Shown here piece after piece: positions 50,423 to 59,682 of a stretch of 64,000 nt of DNA. Numbering within the stretch: the first letter of the stretch is position 1; each line of letters begins with the position of its first letter. Both the position numbers and the translations under genes were made by a program. The notes beneath the pieces were generated by a model. It was given only the letters and a program-made list of their open reading frames with translations. It was not told where the DNA came from and ran no database searches. The stretch comes from Parietichytrium sp. I65-24A (Eukaryota > Sar > Bigyra > Thraustochytrida > Thraustochytriidae): assembly GCA_012862575.1 (NCBI GenBank), contig BLSF01000013.1, positions 186,001 to 250,000 of the forward strand. Direction: 5' to 3'.

Positions 50423-52816
50423 CTTTTGACTGGCTCCTCTGCCCTCCGAATCCGCAACCCGTCCACCTATCCACAAGGCCGCCGAAGACCTTTCGAGCGA
50501 CCGGCACAACTAGTTTCTTCAACAACTGCTTCGACTGCATCGATTGGTCCGAGGTAGTTTCCAAGCGCCAAAGTCTGCAGTTCGGAATCAATGTTCTCTT
50601 TCGTTCCTTGCGACCTTTATGTCTAGTCATGGCCTCGCGCCTATGCTGCCATCCATCAAGCTATCCGCTATCCTCACCTCACTGTCGATCAACTACATCT
50701 GCATCTACCTCCTTGACGCGTCGATTATCGTCGATACCAAGCTCAAAGTTGCTCACTGTCAATCAAAGTTCAAAGTTTAAGTTTAGCGCGGGACTATCCG
50801 TCGCAGTCAGAGTACGAGCGCGCGAGTTGGAAGTAGGACGCGAAAGGATCGCTGGCCAGTGTGTTCGCCGATTTTACAGTGTTAATACCGAATCCCGACT
50901 CTGGAAGTCGAAGTGGTGCTATGCGCAGTTTCTGAGTTCTTTCAATCCAAAGTAGGCCGACCAGAGCTGTTGTGTTTTCTGTCACGCGAGCCGGGATCAG
51001 GACGGCTCTCCTCCATCAAGCAAGACGGCAATGCCTGCCTCTACTCCAAGCGCTGCCTGCCCGCCTTGAAAGTTGAGTTGGGTTGAGACCGAGTTCGATC
51101 GGCGGGAGCTGTTTCGTAAGGATCATCGTCGTGATGGCAGCTGTTCGCAGTTGCGAAGATGCTCAGTGTTTGGCGTTTTGAGCAACAGTACCGGTAGCTG
51201 TAAAAACGGCCCGGAAAGCGCTGCAACACCAAAGCTCCAAGTTCTGAAGTTTAGAGTCACATACACGCCAGCACCTCAACCACCACCAAAACCAAAACCA
51301 AAACCAAAACCAAACCCACGAACCGCACTCCAGACAAGCCGCGGTCTTTCTCTCCGCGCAGGATCATTTTTTTAATCACACTTGCGGAACTTGCGGAAGG
51401 CCCAAGAGACCTCGGGTCTCTGGTGGCGACGATCGTGGAGTGGTGCATGCACACACTCAGCTTTCCTGATTAATCATCAAATCATTATGCCGGGATGCAG
51501 GCACAGGAACGACCGCCACGCTTTGTACGAAAATAAATGTACATTGGCTGAGCCGCGTGGCTCCCGAGGCTGTGAGTTTGCAGTGATTCTGTTTTCCGTT
51601 TGACCGAATTCGAACTGCCCCGTGCAACAGTCTCAACAGTCCTGATAATTCACATTTTCACGTGCGCGATACGGCTTGGTCAGCGGGAAGCGTAGTCTCG
51701 CGGGGGGAAATGGGTGTGCGACGAGTGCGAGTAGGAGGCGACTAACAAAAGGTTTCGGCACGGACAGAAGGCAGAAGCGAGTGGTGTTAGATCGGAGCTA
51801 GACCTCTCTCTCCTCTCCCACGCATGCACACACACGACAACTCACTTTTTGCTCCTTTTGCTGTTTCCGGTGGCTTGCCGTATAAACTCCTGTCAAAGGG
51901 TGGCGGTTCGAGGCGTTGCACGGCGCTTCCCGAGCGCCGCAACGCGTTGTTTTCGCAGCAATCACAGCAACGAAACCTTTCGTGGGTTTTCCATGCGGCA
52001 GACAAAACAAAAACAGACAAAGCAAACACCGGTCAATGATGACTAGGCAATACAAACATACAGTAGCGAAGGCGAAAGGGAAAGTAAGCTTATACACAAG
52101 TCAACAACTTCTAACGCTCATCATGAGCCCTCCCTCCCTCATGGTCTCTCTCTCTCTCTTGCGCATTCGCGAATTTTTTATTCAAAAACAAAACAAGTTC
52201 AGAGTATTTTTGGAAGAAAAAACAAGGAAAAAGAAAAGGAAGCCGGCTGTGAGCTTATCTCCTTGCGCATACAGCCACTAGCGCTCTCCTCCTCATCCCT
52301 CGCTGAATGAAAGGACTGGGAAGCAAGGACAAGGGAGAGTGAGGGATGAGCATGAGCGAGCGAGCGAGTGACTAAAATGGGCACCACATGGCACTTCCAC
52401 TAGGGTATAGGCTACCAACTACTATTACTTAGTACCAGAGTTGCGTCTTATTTCGGGGGAGTCGCGAGTGCTTAGTCCTGTCTACCAATAACACGTACGA
52501 CTCCATCACATGTGACCAAGTGTGCACTGAGCACTGCATTAGATCACATCATGAACATCAATGTCATTATCACACCTATCTATCACTTCACTCTGTCACA
52601 TCGCACATCGCACGACGCGGGACGGGACGGCGCTGCAGGATATAGCACCGCGGGAGTAGGCGGGTTGGCAACGTGGTACGGAGCGCCTTTGATTCCAGGG
52701 CAGCGCGAGCGTTGGTGGCGGCGGAGTCAGCGAGCGGAGGCTCTTGACGCTCTCGTGGCTGTTGTGACTCTCGGGGCAAGGTCTGGCGTGTGCACTTTGC
52801 GAAGAGCGGGAAGAGA
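50423..52816. promoter_or_regulatory. Long divergent spacer DNAJC25-like / PH-LIM, no gene
   Basis: 2.4 kb with no convincing frame. (CCAAAA)n lies at about 51284-51316, (GAGC)n at about 52354-52369, and TCTC runs at about 52145-52160. GTAC-containing words near 51187 and 52500 resemble those in other spacers. The first 200 bases upstream of each ATG are the likely promoters. Confidence 0.4.
51284..51316. repeat. (CCAAAA)n hexamer microsatellite
   Basis: About five copies of CCAAAA ending in CCAAACCCACG. It is internal and short, so not a telomere. Confidence 0.85.
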
Positions 52817-55003
52817 ATGGCAGGAGACGGGCTGCTGCACTCGGGCGTGCTGGAGGTCAAGTCGGGCAAGTGGCAGTCGAAAGAGTTTGAGGTGTACCCG
52901 GGCAAGCTGGTGTGGGTCAAGGAGGATGGGAACAAGGACGGCCAGCTTGGGCTGGACAAGTCCAGCGAAGTGAGGGCACTGAAATTTGGGCTGAAAAAGT
53001 TCCAATTCGAGCTGGAGTCAGAGGGCCGCACACTCAAGTTTGCGGCCAGCGGGGACGCCGAGCGGCTGGACTGGATTCACGCACTAGAGTCCGCTTTTGC
53101 AAGTGCACCAGCCAAAAGTGAGTCCAGCCGCGCATCTAAGCGCGTGTCAAAACGCGCTTCAAAGCGTACCTCCAAGAGGGCTCCTGCTCAGGGTGCAGAC
53201 ACCAACAGAATGACTGCAATTATGGAAGAGCAGCGCAAGGAGACAGAGTCAAAGGCCAAGCATTCTGGAGGCCTCGAGTCCATCATCAGCAGCTTCGAGG
53301 CGCCAGCATCCGGAGATGCTCCGAAAAAGTCTGCGGACGACGAGCCAGTCACTGCCGCTTCGATTCTCGCTGGCTTAGTCGGTCCTGCCAAGCCAGCAAG
53401 CCCAGGCTCTGGAGTGGAGGAAGATGTCTCGGAAGGGCGGCTCAGTGCTGCGGAGCGTATCCAGAATAAACTTCAAGGGCATGTGAGCTTCGTCGGCAGT
53501 ACCCTTCCCAAGTGCGCGGTGTGCAACAAGAAGGTGTACGGAATCGAGCAAGTACTAGTGGACAACAAGAAGATGCACAAAGCCTGCTTCCGATGCACTG
53601 ATTGCAACTCCAAGTTGCTTCCAAGCAACTTCAGCGAGCTGAACGGCAACTACTATTGCCGGGTGCATTACCTTTCTCACCTTCGAGCCGAGCGCAAAAA
53701 GAGTATTGCACCAAAGAAGCCCATCTTGGACCAATCTGATTTGGAATCTGCGGAGTCACTTCTACCTGAGACTATGTCTCCATCAGCAGAAGCGCCAAGC
53801 ACACCATCATCTTCCATCCTCTCCAAACTTTCAAAGCGCATGTCCCGTGGAATTTCCCTCAAGCGCGAAAGTGTGGACAAATCGAAGGCAGCTTCCGCCC
53901 CGCCGCCCCAGGACGAGGAGAGCGAGGAGCAGGAAGAAAAGGTCCCTGAGTGGAAGAAGGAACTCGAGGAAGCAAAGTCGCAGAAAAAACTAGATGAAGC
54001 CAACGACGAAGAGAATGAAGCCGGCGAGGCAGAGTCTGAAGCACCTTCTAGGCCATCTCCAAAGAAGCTCAGTCTCTCTCGTTTGTCCGTGAAAATGATT
54101 TCATTCGGAGGACGCCCAACCGGGTCTGTAAAGCGGGTTGTTGAAGACGAAGAAGAAGATGACGACGAGAAAGAAGCTGACACCCCTCAATCAGACGAAG
54201 ATGGCGACACTCGTGAGTCTGTTTCGCATAGCGAGGACGAAGACGATGACCAGTCAGACGGAGATGAAGAGGACGAGGCCCAAGAAGCGGAAGAAAATGA
54301 CGAGCGGGATTATGACGATGAGAGCAATAGCGAGGAGGAGAGAGGGCGGTATGAAGAGGAAGACTATGAGGAAGAGGAGGAGGAGGAGAAGCCTGTAGTC
54401 ACCCAGCGTCGCTCCAAGCGCCGCATCACGCTTGTGAAGGAAAAGCAGGAGACCGAATCTGGCCCGATCTCCCATGTCGTACTCGCTCGCCCAGTCCTTC
54501 GAGGACGACCAAGACGCAAGCCTCAGGTTGGCTCGGCCGAGGCTACTGTCGTGAAAGGCGCCAAGGACGTCCAAGAACGCTTGACTCATCCGTTCTCCTT
54601 CAAGCTCGATTGTGGAGGCGGCCTTCTTTTGACAATGTACTGCTCATCACAGAGCGAGCGCGAGGTCTGGGTGTCTCGGCTCGCAAACGCCGTACACGTG
54701 AAAGAACTCGAGGAGAAGCTTAAGCGTGCGCAGCGCATTGACATGATGAGTGCGCTGCAGGCTCAAGCAGAATTGGAGAACTTCAGAAAGACGGCGGATT
54801 TGACTTACTCTGGTTACATGGAGAAGCTTGGCAAAGGTAAAAAAGTCAAGTGGGAGAAGTGCTTTTTCGAGCTGAAGAGCGATAAGCTCGAATTTTCTCT
54901 CGACAACAAAAAGAAGAAGAAGAAGAAGCCGACAGTAGTTCCTCTCTCTCCAGCTTGTGCTGTGCTGGACATCCAACACAAGATTATCAAGGCACACGTC
55001 TAA
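52817..55003 (+). CDS. PH-LIM-PH adaptor protein with acidic centre
   Basis: 728 aa from ATG 52817 (an in-frame GTG lies 27 bases upstream). Residues 1-95 form a PH domain (LLHSGVLEVKSGKWQSKEFE, WIHALESAF end). Basic Ser/Lys repeats follow (SKRASKRTSKR). One LIM domain lies at about 233-285 with its zinc ligands in order: C233, C236, then His-Cys, Cys-Cys and Cys-His pairs (CFRCTDC, YYCRVH). A long Glu/Asp/Ser-rich region follows (about 370-540). A split or partial PH domain covers about 545-632 (ending VWVSRLANAV), and the start of a third covers about 665-728 (YSGYMEKLGKGKKVKWEKC). The last PH looks cut by the stop. This suggests a membrane-phosphoinositide and actin-linked adaptor; no ortholog is recognised. 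Confidence 0.85.
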   Translation: MAGDGLLHSGVLEVKSGKWQSKEFEVYPGKLVWVKEDGNKDGQLGLDKSSEVRALKFGLKKFQFELESEGRTLKFAASGDAERLDWIHALESAFASAPAKSESSRASKRVSKRASKRTSKRAPAQGADTNRMTAIMEEQRKETESKAKHSGGLESIISSFEAPASGDAPKKSADDEPVTAASILAGLVGPAKPASPGSGVEEDVSEGRLSAAERIQNKLQGHVSFVGSTLPKCAVCNKKVYGIEQVLVDNKKMHKACFRCTDCNSKLLPSNFSELNGNYYCRVHYLSHLRAERKKSIAPKKPILDQSDLESAESLLPETMSPSAEAPSTPSSSILSKLSKRMSRGISLKRESVDKSKAASAPPPQDEESEEQEEKVPEWKKELEEAKSQKKLDEANDEENEAGEAESEAPSRPSPKKLSLSRLSVKMISFGGRPTGSVKRVVEDEEEDDDEKEADTPQSDEDGDTRESVSHSEDEDDDQSDGDEEDEAQEAEENDERDYDDESNSEEERGRYEEEDYEEEEEEEKPVVTQRRSKRRITLVKEKQETESGPISHVVLARPVLRGRPRRKPQVGSAEATVVKGAKDVQERLTHPFSFKLDCGGGLLLTMYCSSQSEREVWVSRLANAVHVKELEEKLKRAQRIDMMSALQAQAELENFRKTADLTYSGYMEKLGKGKKVKWEKCFFELKSDKLEFSLDNKKKKKKKPTVVPLSPACAVLDIQHKIIKAHV

Positions 55004-55273
55004 AGAGCGCGCTGTTGACTTTGAATACCCTCCAGAACGAACCATATCCAGTTGTGTGGTCTCTGTCCACCTCACTAATCTGCTGTTGAAGTCCTATTGA
55101 AGATGAGGTTCACCATTCACAACTATAAACCCCTGATCACAAGAGAAAGAAAAACACATGTTCACTTTGTTGACCCTCCCAATTTCTGCCAGCAAAGGAG
55201 CGAGCAATTTTACCTACACAGATTTCATTTCCTTTTGGTCTTATGCAATATATTTTCTAAGAAGAAATGGCTC
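55004..55273. other. Convergent 3' spacer
   Basis: 270 bp between PH-LIM and TRAIP-like 3' ends; AT-rich at about 55240-55270. No gene. Confidence 0.5.
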
Positions 55274-56530
55274 TTATCTCCCCCAACGCCGAATCCAACG
55301 AAGTAGTTTCCAAAGCATCTTCATGGATATTACGCTACAGAGGGGAAGCAGCAGGGGGCGTTTCAGTTTCAGTCTGCGGTGATTTTTCGGTCGCGGTCTA
55401 GCGAGAAAACTCTTTTGCTTTTGCCATGAAGCCTTTCGGTCTGGCGCGTCCGGTATGATCAAAATTTCTGGTGCCTCCTCAATTTTCTTAGGCAAACGCT
55501 GCGCCGCCTGTGAATCATCTTTCGCGAGTCGCGCTCGCTTAACTGTACGTGTGTCAAAGGAGTTTGAACGGGAAGGAACAGAGTGGTTGCTGTCGAGCTG
55601 TGTTTCGAGAATCGAAGCGGGTTCATAAAGAGCTTTAGCATGCTTGGTCACGCTTTCGAGCCTCTCCTTTCGACGCAAAGCGCTTTGCTGAGACTTGTGA
55701 AGCTTAACCTGCAGAGTTTTGTTCTCCAAAGCAAGAGCATCCTTGCGCTGTTTCAAACGACGGTGTTCGCGCATGAGAACCTTGGTTGTGACGTGCATGT
55801 GCTGAAGCTTTGCCCGAAACTCCTCTAGCCCAGTGGACATGTCAACAAAGTCAATCTCTGGCTTGAGCTTGCTTTCTTCGGGGTCCAAAGCCCATGCTTC
55901 GGCGGTTTCGAAAACTTTGACAGTCTCCAGCCTTGTTTCCAGTTCTTTGCACCTCCTTTTCGAGTTGTTCAATTCAGAATTGAGCTCAAAAATTTGCGAA
56001 TCCCTCACAAGGAGCTCAGATTTTGCCCCAATCAATTCCGCCCGTATCTCCCTCTTCTCACTATGCGATACTGAAAGTCGATCTTCCACATCATTGATGG
56101 ACTCCTTTAATTTAGTAATCTCCACGTCTCTCCCTTTAAGCTCGGCGGCATCCTCTCGACGCTTATTAAATAGCCATCTACAAAGCTTGTAAATTTTCTC
56201 CGGATTTCCTTTGTACGATTCAAGCAGCGCCTCAGCCTTGGAGCCTGCTTGCACAGCCTGCTCAATTTCGTCCACCACCGCGTCGCACTTGTCCAGCTCC
56301 AAATACAGCGGAAATACCTCTCGCATCGGCGTCCGGCACTCGGGACACGTCATGTTGAGCCCGCTCGAGTGGCATGACGACGCCCATGATATGATACACT
56401 TTGAGTGGTACACGTGTCCGCACGCCGTCACTTTGACCTCTGCGCCAGCCCCGTAGCACATGATTTCCTGGCAGATGCTGCACTTTGGCGCCGACACAAC
56501 CACGTTTTCAGACTCATCATCACCACCCAT
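55274..56530 (-). CDS. TRAIP-like RING-H2 ubiquitin ligase with coiled coil
   Basis: 418 aa, ATG 56530. A RING-H2 finger lies at residues 17-65: C17, C20, C37, H39, H42, C45, C62, C65, with a long first loop. Coiled coil fills about 75-310 with heptads and a second block (TTKVLMREHRRLKQRKDALA). TRAIP has this order (RING, coiled coil, then a PIP box at the end); I see no clear PIP box here. TRAIP ubiquitinates the CMG helicase when forks converge. Other RING/coiled-coil ligases cannot be ruled out. The last 30 or so residues (RLKLKRPLLLPLCSVISMKM) look unlike protein of this type and may reflect an unseen splice near 55320-55400; a candidate junction has a poor donor (GTTTTC). Confidence 0.7.
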   Translation of the reverse strand: MGGDDESENVVVSAPKCSICQEIMCYGAGAEVKVTACGHVYHSKCIISWASSCHSSGLNMTCPECRTPMREVFPLYLELDKCDAVVDEIEQAVQAGSKAEALLESYKGNPEKIYKLCRWLFNKRREDAAELKGRDVEITKLKESINDVEDRLSVSHSEKREIRAELIGAKSELLVRDSQIFELNSELNNSKRRCKELETRLETVKVFETAEAWALDPEESKLKPEIDFVDMSTGLEEFRAKLQHMHVTTKVLMREHRRLKQRKDALALENKTLQVKLHKSQQSALRRKERLESVTKHAKALYEPASILETQLDSNHSVPSRSNSFDTRTVKRARLAKDDSQAAQRLPKKIEEAPEILIIPDAPDRKASWQKQKSFLARPRPKNHRRLKLKRPLLLPLCSVISMKMLWKLLRWIRRWGR

Positions 56531-57169
56531 CTCTCCGCGCTCCCCTTCTCCGCTTTCACGCCCGCATGAAAACTCTTGTCTCCGCCCACATGCACACTAA
56601 CTTGTGCTTGCGCAAAGCTGAGTCGCTCTGTACCCGAGTACCAATTTTTGAAAAATTTTTCCCTATCTATCTGTCATCATCAACTGACCTTAACCCATGT
56701 TCTATAGCATAGAGCGCCACACCACGCTCCCGATTATGGCAGCGTAGCTATGACCACATTTCTGCGGGCGACATACAAGACCCAGAGCAACTGCACTGCC
56801 CAAGACGAGGTCAACGAATTGGCCTTGTGGTAGATTGATTGCGAACTCTTGCATAAATTTCGATCGAGGGACCAATCTCTGATCGTTCATTCATAGCAAG
56901 CCAAATATCACCGGCGGCTATGTACGCGGTGAGTCGCAAAGTGACCTAAGACCAGCGGGCGAATCGTGGAAAGGGCCGGCCTATTGGTTTCGCATTTTCA
57001 AGAGAGGATGGAATCGACTTTGGAAACAAGGAGCAAAAGGAAGTTAAAGCTGCGCATAAGGGTACGAATCAAAACAGGGATCATTTATTTCATGGTTTTC
57101 TGTTATTTCTCGGAAGGAAGCAATAAAACGTAAAGTGAGTGTTTTCTAAGCAAGACAGAAGCAGGTGAG
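56531..57169. other. Spacer: TRAIP-like promoter and downstream gene 3' end
   Basis: Both flanking genes run leftwards. CAATAAAAC lies near 57120-57129 on the plus strand. No gene or RNA is supported. Confidence 0.45.
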
Positions 57170-58894
57170 CTATTCATGGTACACAATTCCGGAATAGTGA
57201 GGTTCCGGCAAGACAGGATGGATCACGTCGCCACTGTTCGATATTTGTGGCGGCGCGTCACAAGGGAAGCTGGTACGAGTACTAGCAGGACTCGTTCGCA
57301 ACGACTCCTGTGGGTACTTCGGAATGCCATATACGATAAAGCACTCCAAGTCCGGGTCGTATTTAAAAAAAAGACGCATTACAACAGCAGGGCGATTTGG
57401 ATCAGAGTGCTCGACTGAGATTTCCGTAACTTCCACGGTCCCGTACCCGTCGGCGTTCCCGTGGAAGATGCAGTTGTTGTAACTCTTGTATCCCAGGGCT
57501 CTGTAAAACACGGCTTGAAGAATCTTGGCGATCTCCGAGCCGCGCAGCATCTTCCACTGGTACTTTGTATGGTCAGCTCCAAGTATTTTGACAAAGTCGT
57601 CGTTGCAGTACATGCAACGGTTCCGACCACGCATTGCGACAAAGCAAATGCCGTTCTCAGGCTTGATGTCGTTTCTTAGCGCATTCTCCAGAATTTTGAT
57701 TTCCTTCAGGCGACGCGGCGTTAAGGCGACCTCGGCGGGTACATTCATCAGCTTTCTGTAGTTGGAGTAGAGCATGTCATAAAGCTGCATGATGTAACTT
57801 TCGGGGGACTCGCTCAAATCGGTAGATCCTCCCGCGGACAGAAAATTCTCCGGAAGTACACGAGATGCAAACATTTTCTGACTAATCCAGTTGAACGGGG
57901 TCCAAGCAGGCGCCATGTCGACGTTCTTGTGGTGTTCAGCGTGCTTTGCCATTCGCCGGTCCAAATCCTCATCAGGTGTGAACTTGGTAATGTAGTCCGG
58001 CCTGCTCCGCTTCACTGCAGCAACTGAGTCGGCATTCTCCAAGTTGCGCTTGTATCCAGCCGCCATGGAGGTGGAGTAGGAGCTTGAGTTGCTTTCGCCG
58101 TGAACGGGCAGGTACGGTTGTGGGGCAGGGACTGGCGCCCGAGCAGACGGGTTGATCATGAGGCTCTGAGACTCCTCATTCTCATCAAATAAACTTGTAG
58201 CTAGATAGTCCATGAAAGAGAATTTCCTACTTTCTCTGTCAGTGCTGCCTCGTAGAGCAGCTTCCACTTGAGAAGGGTTTGAAGCATAGTAGTCTTGGGA
58301 GGTGTGCTCGCTGTAATTGTGCTCATCAATGAGTGGCATGACCCCAAAATCGGAGTTTGGGGCGCAGGACTCCTCCAAGATGTAGCTGTCCGCCACAAGC
58401 CCAGGAACGTCAGAAATCGGTGTTGGGGCTATGGCCGGACGCGGTGCTGTGTTTGAGGTATGACTGCTGGACTCCCAGTCGAATGAGCGAATAGATCGCC
58501 TGATTTGCTCCATAGCAACGTTGCATGCCCACGGCTTCTTGCCCAGCTTGGAGATAGCATTTCGAAGCATCTTCGTTAATGTGGGTGGAAGCTCTTCCGA
58601 GCGGGCCGCGTAACCCGGACCAGCGGGTTCCACCATCCGTTTCACAGCCGTCCGATATTGACTGACAGTGAGATCTGAAAAGCAATTTTTCCTGATCCAC
58701 AAAAAGAGAGCATCGCCCTCCACCACATTGTCCACGTAAAGCCTGTCCCCTGTTTCGGCGGTTACGGTGCAGGCCTCTACCACCCAATCAGCTTGAAGCC
58801 ATCCTCGAGGAAGTTGTCCTTTCCTGCCAGACTTTTGCATCATGCGCTTATCGCAAATACCAATCGGGTCAATAAGGAGCTCCTCGAACATCAT
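57170..58894 (-). CDS. Protein of unknown function with PAS-like C-terminal region
   Basis: 574 aa from ATG 58894 (tandem Met codons). The N-terminal third is mixed helix/strand (PRGWLQADWVVEACTVT, YRTAVKRMVEPAGPGYAARS); the middle (about 160-340) is Ser/Pro/Asn-rich and probably disordered, with a possible nuclear signal KRSRP. From about 350 a conserved-looking block starts: APAWTPFNWISQKMFASRVL, YIMQLYDMLYSNYRKLMNVP and GICFVAMRGRNRCMYCNDDF, then FVKILGADHTKY, and strands VEVTEISVEHS and VVMRLFFKYDPD. The last part has the size and pattern of a PAS fold and could be a transcription regulator. This is weak, and I recognise no family. Confidence 0.65.
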   Translation of the reverse strand: MMFEELLIDPIGICDKRMMQKSGRKGQLPRGWLQADWVVEACTVTAETGDRLYVDNVVEGDALFLWIRKNCFSDLTVSQYRTAVKRMVEPAGPGYAARSEELPPTLTKMLRNAISKLGKKPWACNVAMEQIRRSIRSFDWESSSHTSNTAPRPAIAPTPISDVPGLVADSYILEESCAPNSDFGVMPLIDEHNYSEHTSQDYYASNPSQVEAALRGSTDRESRKFSFMDYLATSLFDENEESQSLMINPSARAPVPAPQPYLPVHGESNSSSYSTSMAAGYKRNLENADSVAAVKRSRPDYITKFTPDEDLDRRMAKHAEHHKNVDMAPAWTPFNWISQKMFASRVLPENFLSAGGSTDLSESPESYIMQLYDMLYSNYRKLMNVPAEVALTPRRLKEIKILENALRNDIKPENGICFVAMRGRNRCMYCNDDFVKILGADHTKYQWKMLRGSEIAKILQAVFYRALGYKSYNNCIFHGNADGYGTVEVTEISVEHSDPNRPAVVMRLFFKYDPDLECFIVYGIPKYPQESLRTSPASTRTSFPCDAPPQISNSGDVIHPVLPEPHYSGIVYHE

Positions 58895-59436
58895 CTTTTT
58901 GGGCAGTGCGCTCCGCGCGGTGCTCTTATTAAAATGAAACACGGGCCCTTGCTCAGCACTCACCAAGCACGGACTGGTGTTTGGTGACTGCTCGCAGAAT
59001 CGAGCGCTCGATAAAATGCACAATCAAAGCCGATGTTCGGATCGAATTGCGAGCATTCACGGCTGCGGTGACCTATGTATGTGTGTGTATGTATGTATCA
59101 GCTCTGTTTTCCTTTTCACTTTCAGCCGTTGCCCCTCACTGAGCTCTGACAAAGTGTTTGTGAGTGTCTCGGAAGGCAAAGAGAGCTTGGCTTCAGACTA
59201 TTTCCCTCTTCGACTCCTCTCCAAGCCAGCCTTGTCTCTCTCCAGTGTACTAAACCGGCACGGCTTGAACGCTCAAAAGAAGAGGTTCTTGCTGAGGAGT
59301 TCCGGTGTGTCAGTGCCGACTGGGAGGAGAGGTGCTGTCGCCGAGACTAGAGTTTAGGGCCTTTCTTGGTCTGCCTCTTTCTGAATTCTTGATCCTGAGT
59401 CTCTGTGCTGCTTCCTTCCTGCTGCGCTCGCCTGCC

Positions 59437-59465
59437 TGACTGACTGACTGACTGACTGACTGACT
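59437..59465. repeat. (TGAC)n tetranucleotide microsatellite
   Basis: About seven perfect copies in the gene-free right end. Confidence 0.9.
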
Positions 59466-59644
59466 GGTTGATTGGTCCAGTGAGCCACCCTCTCTCCACT
59501 GCAACGCCGCGTCTGCTCACTCACTCACCTGCCTTGGTCCTCTTTCTCCTTCGTGCGTATATAAAAGTTATATATGTGTATAATTGTATGCATGCTTACA
59601 TGTTTTCTACGCTGTGCCATGAGCTGCGATACTAGCACTACTTT

Positions 59645-59650
<6 letters not shown>

Positions 59651-59680
<30 letters not shown>
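59651..59680. repeat. (TC)n dinucleotide microsatellite
   Basis: About 15 perfect copies in a pyrimidine-rich stretch. Confidence 0.9.

Positions 59681-59682
<2 letters not shown>

Noticed and set aside
51284-51316. Interstitial telomere
   Set aside because: CCAAAA is not a usual telomere unit and the run is only about five copies.
55274-55400. Splice in TRAIP-like 3' end giving a different C-terminus
   Set aside because: The only candidate donor is GTTTTC, unlike the GTRAGT of the five supported introns; kept as a caution only.
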